Positions 16,616 through 23,746 of a DNA stretch of 27,588 nucleotides are shown one piece after another (position 1 is the first letter of the stretch; each line of letters opens with the position of its first letter). The position numbers and the translations under genes were made by a program. Source of the stretch: Eubacterium sp. CAG:252 (GTDB lineage Bacteria; Bacillota; Clostridia; Lachnospirales; Lachnospiraceae); assembly GCA_000436535.1 (NCBI GenBank), contig FR886240.1, positions 1 to 27,588 of the forward strand, read 5' to 3'. Below the pieces are notes generated by a model. That model was not told the DNA's origin. It saw nothing but the letters and a program-made list of their open reading frames with translations, and did not search any database.

Positions 16616-16691
16616 AAAGAAGTGCTTTGCACATGCTCCGCACTTCTTTGCACTCTTATCTGATATTGTTACGGGGCATCCCCGCCCGTAA
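16616..16691 (-). terminator. Two hairpins between the EAL gene and the surface-protein gene
   Basis: On the minus strand the first hairpin is TTACGGG (complement of 16685-16691) with CCCGTAA, which contains an alternative GGGG-CAT-CCCC stem. The second is AAAGAAGTGC, 14 nt, GCACTTCTTT (16616-16625 with 16640-16649), followed by TTGTGT. The second resembles an intrinsic terminator for the upstream EAL gene, ending 31 nt before the surface-protein start codon. A structured leader for that gene is an alternative reading. Confidence 0.5.
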
Positions 16692-16720
16692 TGCCTGTTG
16701 ACTGCTTAACTCTCCAAGGC

Positions 16721-18997
16721 TTAACCAATATTGTACTTCTTCTCAAACTCATCTACCGGTATAGGCTTAGAGAAGTAATATCCCTGAAACATCTTACAGC
16801 CCATATCATAAAGCATATCAACCTGTGTTTTCTTCTCAACACCTTCTGTGATTACCCTCATACCAAGCTTATTGGCAAGACCTATGATACTTTCAAGGAT
16901 GTCCTGTCCTTTGACCTCATTTTCAGAAGCACGAAGAAAGCCCATATCAATCTTAAGAACATCTGCACTTATATCCTTTAACATATTGAGTGATGAGTAG
17001 CCACTTCCAAAGTCATCTATCTCTATGTCAAAACCATACTTCTGTAATCTTTTTATAATAACCATATTCTTGTTAAAGTCTGACATAAGTGCTGTTTCTG
17101 TAATCTCAAGCTTTAAAAGCTTAGGGTCAATATCATACTTTTCAACAAGTCCGACAAATGTTTCATACACATCAATAAGATAGAAGTCCTTAGTTGATAT
17201 ATTGACTGATATATGATAGTCATTAATTCCTCGTTTCTTCCACTCAGCAAGCTGCTTTACCGCTTTATCCCACATATATCTGTCAAGCCTGTATACAAAA
17301 CCTGTCTTTTCAAGCACATCTATAAATACCCCGGGTGCTAACAGTCCCTTATCAGGATGCTGCCATCTTACAAGCGCTTCTGAACCGAAAGGCTTTCCTG
17401 ACACATCAACCTGTGGCTGTAAGAACATAACAAATTCTTCATTATCCAGCGCCCTGTCGAACTCGCCTATTATCTTTCTTTCCTCAATAGACTTCTCAAG
17501 AAGATGCTCTGTATAGTAAGCAACACTGCTCTTATACTCATTCTTGATAGTTTCACTGGCAAGATTCGCCTTATCGCACATAATGCTTACACGTTCTTCA
17601 ACATCATGTATATCATAAACACCTACAAATATGTGCATATGGAAAGAACTGTTCTTAAATGCCTCCTGTATTCCAGTTATGGCTTCATTAATAAGATCCT
17701 CATCAAACCTTATCCTTGGCATACACATAGCGAAACGATCTGCGTGAAGTCTTGCCGCAAGTGAGTCTTCTCCTATAAAGTTCTTCATATATTCTGCCTG
17801 CTTCTTTAGTATCTCATTGCCTTTTTCAATACCAAACAGCTCATTGACAAACTTAAAGTCCTTTATGTTACTGCACACAAGACAATACTTTACATCCCTG
17901 TTTTCCTTAATAAGTTTCGCTGTTTCTATGTAAAACTGTTCCTTATTAAGAAGTCCTGTAAGTATATCGTGCGATGCCCTGTACTTCTCATGCTCAAGTG
18001 ACACGACATCCTCTGTCCTGTCGTTGAATATAAAATAGTCGCACACCTGATTTTGTTTATCATCGTAAGTACGTTTATACACAATCTCGTAATACTTCTT
18101 TTTGCCATTCTGATATATAGAAGTCTCCATCTTCATACTGTCTTTTCTGTTCTCTTCTATAGACTGTATCCACTTCCTATATTCCTTTTCCATCTCTTCA
18201 TAGTCATGACCGATACCATAAAGTTCCCTTAAAATGTCGTTGCAGTATATACATCTGCCATGAATATCAAAGCATACGATACCACTGTTCATATCCTTTA
18301 TGATAAGAGATAACGTATTCTCTATAAGCTCATTAGGTACATAACTTAATGTAAGATAATATATAATCATAGACATAAATCCATATATCGGTGTCGACAG
18401 GTCATATATCGACTGCGAGCTTACAGTTGCAAGGTCAAGCACAAATCCCGAAAACAGTGCAATAAATATAACTTGATACCTGAAGCTGTAAAATCTTGAT
18501 GACTTTGCAATCATAAATATAAACGAAATAAGTATAACTATAATAACAACGTAGTTATATATAAAATGCGCCTGATAGAAAAAGCTTGTCTTTACATAAT
18601 CTACTACTATCTCACCCTTAGTTATCTCTGATATAGTAAAAACATTATGTGTCCATGTATTCGCTATCATAACAAATGAATCTATTGCAGAATACAGCAT
18701 CATAGTTATCTTTACAGCCCAGACACCTTTAAAAAGTCCTGTATAATACTGGGTATAGTACATAAGCAGTATAACAAGCCAGTCATAACATGCAAATGTA
18801 ACACCTTTACAGAAGGTTGTTATATTAATACCCGGAACATACGTATATATCCAGAAAAATACTCCGGCGATAAATGCAACTGCCTCATAATATAATACAA
18901 TCTTTGCAAGCTTTCCCTTTTTATTAATCGACTTAACCGCACAAATTCCCAAAAGTACAATTTCTATTATAATCAAAAGACTATACATCAATCTCAT
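16721..18997 (-). CDS. 7TM-PAS-GGDEF-EAL c-di-GMP phosphodiesterase
   Basis: The 758-residue protein joins a 7TM sensor of the histidine-kinase N-terminal type (about residues 1-220), a PAS domain (about 228-335), a GGDEF domain (about 340-495) and an EAL domain (about 510-758). The GGDEF signature is replaced by HADRF at about 418-422, so cyclase activity is unlikely. The EAL domain keeps the catalytic set: E-A-L-V-R at about 540-544, the asparagine of SVNIS, the glutamate of EITE, IDDFGSGYSS, the lysine of LKIDMGF, the glutamate of TEGVE and the QGYYFSKP end. I predict an active phosphodiesterase that degrades c-di-GMP in response to a membrane signal. The ATG at 18997 has GAGG 5 nt upstream; the longer in-frame extension does not. 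Confidence 0.92.
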   Translation of the reverse strand: MRLMYSLLIIIEIVLLGICAVKSINKKGKLAKIVLYYEAVAFIAGVFFWIYTYVPGINITTFCKGVTFACYDWLVILLMYYTQYYTGLFKGVWAVKITMMLYSAIDSFVMIANTWTHNVFTISEITKGEIVVDYVKTSFFYQAHFIYNYVVIIVILISFIFMIAKSSRFYSFRYQVIFIALFSGFVLDLATVSSQSIYDLSTPIYGFMSMIIYYLTLSYVPNELIENTLSLIIKDMNSGIVCFDIHGRCIYCNDILRELYGIGHDYEEMEKEYRKWIQSIEENRKDSMKMETSIYQNGKKKYYEIVYKRTYDDKQNQVCDYFIFNDRTEDVVSLEHEKYRASHDILTGLLNKEQFYIETAKLIKENRDVKYCLVCSNIKDFKFVNELFGIEKGNEILKKQAEYMKNFIGEDSLAARLHADRFAMCMPRIRFDEDLINEAITGIQEAFKNSSFHMHIFVGVYDIHDVEERVSIMCDKANLASETIKNEYKSSVAYYTEHLLEKSIEERKIIGEFDRALDNEEFVMFLQPQVDVSGKPFGSEALVRWQHPDKGLLAPGVFIDVLEKTGFVYRLDRYMWDKAVKQLAEWKKRGINDYHISVNISTKDFYLIDVYETFVGLVEKYDIDPKLLKLEITETALMSDFNKNMVIIKRLQKYGFDIEIDDFGSGYSSLNMLKDISADVLKIDMGFLRASENEVKGQDILESIIGLANKLGMRVITEGVEKKTQVDMLYDMGCKMFQGYYFSKPIPVDEFEKKYNIG

Positions 18998-19124
18998 ACT
19001 GTCCTCTCCCCTATGTAAAAATATTAAGTCCGTATCTATTGGTATAATTATACATAGGTATAGGATGTTTTGCAAACCTTAATTTCCATAAAGCACTAAA
19101 TTTTACAGTTATTTTGCGGTTAAC

Positions 19125-19772
19125 TTAACAATAGTTATCTACTGAACGCTCCCAGTTGCTTTTGGCTATATCTCCGGCTTTTTTTGCATCCTTATTCTTT
19201 ATTGCCTCTATTATCTGCTTATGTTCAAGCACCGACTCTTCCGACAATATAATCTCGTTTTTAAAGAATAATCTCCTGACGTGAGCCTGAAGCACATTGA
19301 TAGATGACTCAAGATATGCATTATCACATATCTTCACTATTTTTCCGTGAAAATGTTCATCCTGCTTTAACGCTGCAAAGTAATCCTTGTTCTTTATTGC
19401 CTTTTCAAATACTTTATTATAGGACTGTAATTCTTTTATGTCATTTTCATCTGCCATATCAGCCGCTGTCTGTGCGGCAAGTGCCTGTAACACACTAAGC
19501 GGTGGCAGTATCTTTCCCATGGCACCATCTTCAAGCTCTGTAACATATGTAGACACTCCTGGTTTCATAGCCACAAGCCCCTGTAATGCAAGAAGCTGTA
19601 ATGCCTCTCTTACTGGAGTTCTGCTTATTCCAAGTGCATTTGCAAGCTGTGCATCATTTATCTTTTCATTGGGAACAAGTGTCCCATCAACTATCCATTC
19701 CTGTATCTGATTATAAGCCCTGTCCTTAGCCGACAGCTTGACAGGCGCTGAGTAATTCTGTGGTATTGGCAT
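19125..19772 (-). CDS. GntR-family regulator with FCD domain
   Basis: The 215-residue protein has an N-terminal winged helix with DAQLANALGISRTPVREALQ at about 40-60 and an FCD ligand-binding domain typical of FadR-type regulators of carboxylate or sugar-acid metabolism. In the metal site the aspartate and histidine of KQDEHFHGKI and the histidine of LEHKQII are present. The last expected histidine position appears to be N in KSNWERS, so metal binding may be altered; this is read by eye. I start at the ATG at 19772, with AGAGAGG ending 6 nt upstream; the ATG six nucleotides earlier directly abuts the Shine-Dalgarno. It diverges from the DUF2000 gene across two operators, so it probably controls both. 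A structured repeat fills its leader. Confidence 0.88.
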   Translation of the reverse strand: MPIPQNYSAPVKLSAKDRAYNQIQEWIVDGTLVPNEKINDAQLANALGISRTPVREALQLLALQGLVAMKPGVSTYVTELEDGAMGKILPPLSVLQALAAQTAADMADENDIKELQSYNKVFEKAIKNKDYFAALKQDEHFHGKIVKICDNAYLESSINVLQAHVRRLFFKNEIILSEESVLEHKQIIEAIKNKDAKKAGDIAKSNWERSVDNYC

Positions 19773-19806
19773 AATCATCCTCTCTTTCTTCAATCTAATG
19801 TGTTAT

Positions 19807-19894
19807 AGGATTACGTGAATTGCTAAGCAATAGAGTAATCCGTAGGCATCAGTTAGGGGCAAAATACTTTTTGACCATAACATCATAATATAAT
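19807..19894 (-). repeat. Structured intergenic repeat, copy 3 (shortened)
   Basis: This copy has only the right half of the element. P2 is GGATTAC (19808-19814) with GTAATCC (19835-19841), containing ATTGCT/AGCAAT. Copy 1 has GGATTGT/ACAATCC at the same place, so two base pairs are changed on both sides. P1 is GTTA (19852-19855) with TAAC (19878-19881), against GTCGG/CCGAC in copy 1. The right end GACCATAACATCATAATATA matches the other copies. It lies between the GntR start codon and its promoter. Confidence 0.75.
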
Positions 19895-19910
19895 CATATT
19901 TATTTTTCAA

Positions 19911-19974
19911 TATGCAGTATATTGCATTTCTCTATATAATGTGCCATCATCCCATATATGCAATATATTGCATA
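19911..19974. promoter_or_regulatory. Paired 18-bp operators and divergent promoters (GntR / DUF2000)
   Basis: TATGCAATATATTGCATA at 19957-19974 is a perfect 18-bp palindrome, and TATGCAGTATATTGCATT at 19911-19928 differs at 2 positions. They start 46 bp apart. The perfect palindrome carries TTGCAT on each strand (19968-19973 and, reversed, 19958-19963). On the plus strand TTGCAT is followed after 16 nt by TACGAT (19990-19995), toward DUF2000. On the minus strand it is followed after 18 nt by TTATAT (rc of 19934-19939), toward the GntR gene. Binding there would block both promoters, suggesting autoregulation. Confidence 0.7.
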
Positions 19975-20018
19975 CACTTGTAATTATTCTACGATACATA
20001 TAAAGGAGTTTTAAAGTT

Positions 20019-20288
20019 ATGGAAATTAATAATATAAAGTGCGTTATGATATTTGATGAATCTCTCCCTGTAGGTGTTATAGCCAACACTGCCGCTATTA
20101 TTGGAGCTTCTCTTGGAAAAGCTGACCCTGATGTTGTCGGCATAACTCCTGTGGATATGGATGGAAACGAACATTCAGGTCTTATCCAGTTCCCTGTTCC
20201 TATATTAAAGTCTGACTCCGACACTATCCAGGATATCAGAAAGAAGGCTCTTAACAAGCTGACTGGTAATCTTTCTTTGCTTAGATAA
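20019..20288 (+). CDS. DUF2000-family protein, shortened
   Basis: The 89-residue product starts KCVMIFDESLPVGVIANTAAI, continues with DVVGITPVDMDGNEHSGL and FPVPILKSDSDTI, and ends KALNKLTGNLSLLR. In DUF2000 proteins of about 135 residues that I know of, a similar opening is followed by about 45 further residues before a closing VNKLTGSLPLLR. Here the end joins almost directly to the middle, so the gene seems to carry an in-frame internal deletion. It still has a full reading frame and a Shine-Dalgarno (AAGGAG, 10 nt spacing). The family has no agreed function. It is divergent from, and probably controlled by, the GntR regulator. Confidence 0.7.
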   Translation: MEINNIKCVMIFDESLPVGVIANTAAIIGASLGKADPDVVGITPVDMDGNEHSGLIQFPVPILKSDSDTIQDIRKKALNKLTGNLSLLR

Positions 20289-20300
20289 AGGTATATTTTT

Positions 20301-20391
20301 AAATATCATATGGGTCATAAGTTCAATTTCCTTATTACTGTACAGTCATAAACGGCATTTTTGACCTTTTGACCCTGACATTTTTATAATG
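20301..20391. repeat. Probable short relative of the structured repeat (copy 4)
   Basis: The left end is ATATCATATGGGTCATAAG; the complement of the right end contains TGTCAGGGTCAAAAGGTC, of which CAGGGTCAAAAGGTC is identical to the left end of copy 1. GGGTCA (20312-20317) pairs with TGACCC (20370-20375), then GTTCAA with TTGACC (partly), and a central TTAT-ACTGTACAGT-ATAA hairpin (20333-20350). It lies between the convergent DUF2000 and dGTPase genes, where it could act as a terminator (a T run follows the plus-strand stem). Confidence 0.55.
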
Positions 20392-20446
20392 TGTTATTTC
20401 TGCATATTAAATAAATTGGTTACCGCACAAAAGCAGAACTCAAATA

Positions 20447-21748
20447 TCAATACCTTATCAGCTCATTAAATATTTCTATCGCATATCTGTCTGTCATTCC
20501 GGATATGTAATCTATAATTGCCTGCGCATATATTTTCTTTGTTTCAAGCAGCCCGTATATTTTCCTGTTCTTATATTTTTCAGTAAGCTCATTTGCAAGT
20601 TCTTCCTTTGATGCCACATCACTTAAGGCATATGGATAAAGGCTCAGATATACATCCGCATATATATCAGAAGGAGTTTCTGAATATATGAGCAGATGCT
20701 TTACAAAGTTGCTTATAAGATTAGGATATGTCTTTTTTCTTGCCATAAGATTATATATCGTGTTTAAGCCATCTTTCTCATCATATGACTCCATGAGTGT
20801 ATCGTATATGCTTCTTATTATTAAAGCTGCATAGTTGCGGTACACATTAAACTTATGATTTTTATATATAGTCCTGTAGTTAAAGTCCTTGATAGCATTA
20901 AGCATTGCATTATGCTCATCACTAAGCCTTATTCCTGCCTCCGGACTGCTGTTTTCGCATATGCTTGTTATAAAGTTATGTATTATGACTGTAGTGTTAA
21001 TGGTCTTTTCTTTATACAGGCGGGATATCTCCATAAGCTCTTTTATGTCCGACTCCTCTATGAATTCCATTCTTATGGCATCTTCTATATCTCTTCCAAG
21101 ATAGGCTATCTTATCAGCTATTTTTACGACACAGCCCTCCCACGTATATGCCTGATACTGTCCTGATGTTTCAAATGTATCAAGGTCTATCTTTTCCTTA
21201 CGTGGCATTATTCCATTTTCATCGACCTCGCCGCAGTGCGATATTATGCCATCTCTTACCGCATATGTAAGATTGAGGTTCTGATAATTCTTATTGTTAT
21301 CCTCTAAAAGCTCTATATCCTCTATTATTCTTAAGCTGTTTCTCTCATGCCAGAAAGCATCCATTCCCAGCTCTTTTCTTATCTTTGTAAGCTCAACTTC
21401 TCCTTCGTGTCCAAATGGTGCATGACCTAAGTCGTGCCCCATCGCAATAGCCCTTGTGAGGTCGGTATTAAGTCCAAGATACTTTGCTATCGTACAGCTT
21501 ACCGACTCAACATGCTGCACATGCTCCATACGTGTGCATATATGGTCATTATCTATGTTGAAAAACACCTGTGTCTTATGCTTTAATCTCCTGTATGCAA
21601 GTGAATGAAGTATACGTGTATAATCACGCTCATATTCTGAACGTATATCATTCTTCCTTGTATAAAGCGGTGTTCTTCTTTCTATATGATACTCCCAGTC
21701 AGGATTATTCTCACCTGACGCATATTCCTTGAATAAATCTCTTACCAT
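20447..21748 (-). CDS. dgt: dGTPase-like HD-domain triphosphohydrolase
   Basis: Enzymes of this HD family hydrolyse dNTPs, classically dGTP, to the nucleoside and tripolyphosphate, and help set dNTP pools. The 433-residue protein has YRRLKHKTQVF near 52, the metal-site histidine in TRMEHVQH (H76), the HD pair in GHDLGHAPFGHEGE (H105, D106), and the last metal aspartate in VKIADKIAYLGRD. The length fits the family. Whether dGTP is the true substrate cannot be read from sequence. The start has GGAGG 6 nt upstream. In many clostridia the gene precedes dnaG and sigA; that context is absent here. Confidence 0.9.
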   Translation of the reverse strand: MVRDLFKEYASGENNPDWEYHIERRTPLYTRKNDIRSEYERDYTRILHSLAYRRLKHKTQVFFNIDNDHICTRMEHVQHVESVSCTIAKYLGLNTDLTRAIAMGHDLGHAPFGHEGEVELTKIRKELGMDAFWHERNSLRIIEDIELLEDNNKNYQNLNLTYAVRDGIISHCGEVDENGIMPRKEKIDLDTFETSGQYQAYTWEGCVVKIADKIAYLGRDIEDAIRMEFIEESDIKELMEISRLYKEKTINTTVIIHNFITSICENSSPEAGIRLSDEHNAMLNAIKDFNYRTIYKNHKFNVYRNYAALIIRSIYDTLMESYDEKDGLNTIYNLMARKKTYPNLISNFVKHLLIYSETPSDIYADVYLSLYPYALSDVASKEELANELTEKYKNRKIYGLLETKKIYAQAIIDYISGMTDRYAIEIFNELIRY

Positions 21749-22356
21749 AGGCAGCCTCCTTTTTTATATTTTATGAAACATTTATGCTGAATTCACATCT
21801 TTATTTGTGCTTACTTCCATTTAATACATATATTCAGCACATACACTTAATATATATATAATATTTTCTCTATTATTGTAACAATACTTTTATTATATTT
21901 CTGTTATATTATGACAATATTAAAAAGTTATTTATACTTGCACCACAAAACTTTTTAGCCTTTATCTCTCACATCTAATGACTAAAAAATATAACTATAT
22001 TAATAATATAATTATTTTAATCATATGTCAAAGTAAATTTGAAATATTTTATATAAATCATATATTTATTCTTGCAATACAAATAAAATTTTCCAATATA
22101 AGCTTTCCCTCATTATTGGCAAAAAACTATAATATAAAAAACTGAAAGACACATGTCATTCTGTAAATCTGATATAACCTGACAATAGCTCTTATACCCC
22201 ACCCCTTGACAAAGAACCCTTAAATACAAAAACCCGCCATATATCAGTCATTCAACTGATATATGACAGGTTTACTAAAATCATTTTATATAAGCATAGA
22301 TTTTTTATATGCATTTACTTGTATAAAAACATTTATACTTATATTAATTCAAACAT
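21749..22356. other. AT-rich gene-free region upstream of dgt
   Basis: There is no convincing ORF. It holds a candidate dgt promoter on the minus strand: TTGTTA (21879-21884), 17 nt, TTATAT (21856-21861), which would give a leader of about 100 nt. An 8-bp inverted repeat TGCTGAAT/ATTCAGCA (21785-21792 with 21832-21839) lies in that leader. The DUF819 terminator is at 22230-22273. The stretch 21900-22200 shows nothing but low-complexity AT-rich sequence. Confidence 0.45.
22230..22273 (-). terminator. Intrinsic terminator of the DUF819 gene
   Basis: A 19-position stem (17 pairs) joins 22230-22248 with 22255-22273 across a 6-nt loop. On the minus strand it ends in GGCGGGTTTTTG, a GC-containing foot followed by T. 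It lies 84 nt beyond the DUF819 stop codon. Confidence 0.75.
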
Positions 22357-23532
22357 CTATCCAAACAGACTCATAATATTAGCAACTATAAGTCCGCCAC
22401 CTGTTCCTATGACATAGCCTAACAGCGCCATAATAATACCTACTGGTACGAGGGCTGTTGAGTATGCGCCTGCAAGAACTGGTGCTGTGGCTGTACCACC
22501 TATGTTGGCAAGTGATGCAACGCAGCATGTGAATATATCCATCTTTAATACCTTTGCAAGAATAATCATAATAACTACGTGGATAACAAGTATTACAAAA
22601 CCTGCAAGCAGCCATATTGGTGCATTACCAACTGCACTTAAGTCAGCTCTTGAAGCAATAAGTGCGATAACGATATATAACATAACATTAGATATTTCCT
22701 CTGTTCCCTTAATCTTACCAAATGGTGTAAGGGCGAATAATATACCAAGAACTGTGACTACAAGTACCGTCCATGTTGAGCTGTCAAATACTGGCATAAG
22801 CTTGTTAAGAGGTGTACCTAACTCCATAGATAAAGCTGATACTAAAAGTCCGGCACCAAGTAATAATATGATGTTCTGCCATACTAATGGCTTAGTATTA
22901 GCCTTTGCTTCCTCTTCGAGTGCAGCTCCAACGCCATCGATAATGCTTGTGTCTGCCTTTGTCCATGCATTGAACTTCTTGTGTTCTCCAATAGCCCATA
23001 AAAGGAACATTACGTATAATGTTGCACATATAGAGTCCATAACAAGCGCATATGCCATAGTAGCCTCATCTACGCCGATAGCTGCCTGAATAGCAAGCAT
23101 ATTACCGCCGCCGCCCATCCAGCTTCCGCAAAGCGCGCCGAGGGCTTTCCATGACCCCTCACCAAGCCACTGGTGGAATATCGCATATGAAACAACAAAA
23201 CCAAGACCTATTGATAATGTAGCGGCAAAGAAACCTATAAGCATCTTAGGACCTAACTTAGCTATCTTCTTAAGGTCACAACGTAATAACATTAAGAATA
23301 ACATCGCATATAATATCGGGTTTTTAACTGACTTATATACAGCACTTGTTGCGCTTAAGTCCCATACCTTTAAGGTACAAAGGAGCATAAGTCCAAGGTA
23401 TATAAGTACGATAGGTGGTGCAAAGTTAAAAAAGACCTGAGCCTTTTTACCTTTGAATATCTTAGGTAAATTAACTAATATAGCCGCAGCAAATATAAGT
23501 GCAGCCAGATATAGAAATCCATCTTTAATCAT
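22357..23532 (-). CDS. DUF819 family membrane protein (YjcL-like)
   Basis: The 391-residue polytopic protein has about ten hydrophobic segments, starting MIKDGFLYLAALIFAAAILV, and belongs to the DUF819 family. Conserved-looking blocks are ALCGSWMGGGGNMLAIQAA near 140 and ASLANIGGTATAPVLAGAY near 350, two glycine-rich, inverted-repeat-like segments typical of transporters. The transported compound is not known; the neighbourhood of pepD suggests an amino acid or peptide product, which is only inference. The start has AAAGGG about 7 nt upstream. Structured repeat copy 2 fills its leader, and pepD lies upstream on the same strand. Confidence 0.85.
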   Translation of the reverse strand: MIKDGFLYLAALIFAAAILVNLPKIFKGKKAQVFFNFAPPIVLIYLGLMLLCTLKVWDLSATSAVYKSVKNPILYAMLFLMLLRCDLKKIAKLGPKMLIGFFAATLSIGLGFVVSYAIFHQWLGEGSWKALGALCGSWMGGGGNMLAIQAAIGVDEATMAYALVMDSICATLYVMFLLWAIGEHKKFNAWTKADTSIIDGVGAALEEEAKANTKPLVWQNIILLLGAGLLVSALSMELGTPLNKLMPVFDSSTWTVLVVTVLGILFALTPFGKIKGTEEISNVMLYIVIALIASRADLSAVGNAPIWLLAGFVILVIHVVIMIILAKVLKMDIFTCCVASLANIGGTATAPVLAGAYSTALVPVGIIMALLGYVIGTGGGLIVANIMSLFG

Positions 23533-23554
23533 AAATTAACCCTTTCTTAACTTA

Positions 23555-23729
23555 ATAATAACATCATGGTCAAAAGTCTTAATCCATAGCCTGTTGATTA
23601 ATGGATGAACGACCTTGGAACCTGCCCGGTATAAGCCTTAATGCATGATAATATTCATACAATGTGCGAATAACGGGTAAATTTCACGTCTATCATAGTT
23701 GGGGGCTTTAGACCACAACATCATATAAT
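23555..23729 (-). repeat. Structured intergenic repeat, copy 2
   Basis: The ends are the same as in copy 1 in pattern: left ACATCATGGTCAAAAGTC and, on the complement of the right end, GATGTTGTGGTCTAAAGCC. P4 pairs GGTCAAAAGTC with GACCTTGGAACC (23568-23622), then ATCCAT (23582-23587) with ATGGAT (23601-23606). P3 pairs CCCG (23625-23628) with CGGG (23664-23667), continued by TAT/ATA. P1 pairs GTTG (23697-23700) with CAAC (23716-23719). P2 is missing. It lies between pepD and DUF819. Confidence 0.8.
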
Positions 23730-23746
23730 GTCAGAAGCAAAAAGCC

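Noticed and set aside
16585..16653. N-terminal extension of the surface protein
   Set aside because: It would translate a hairpin and precede a clear signal peptide; the ATG at 16584 begins the basic n-region.
22487..23089. 200-codon plus-strand ORF
   Set aside because: It is the reverse strand of the DUF819 gene and has no homology-like pattern or start signal.
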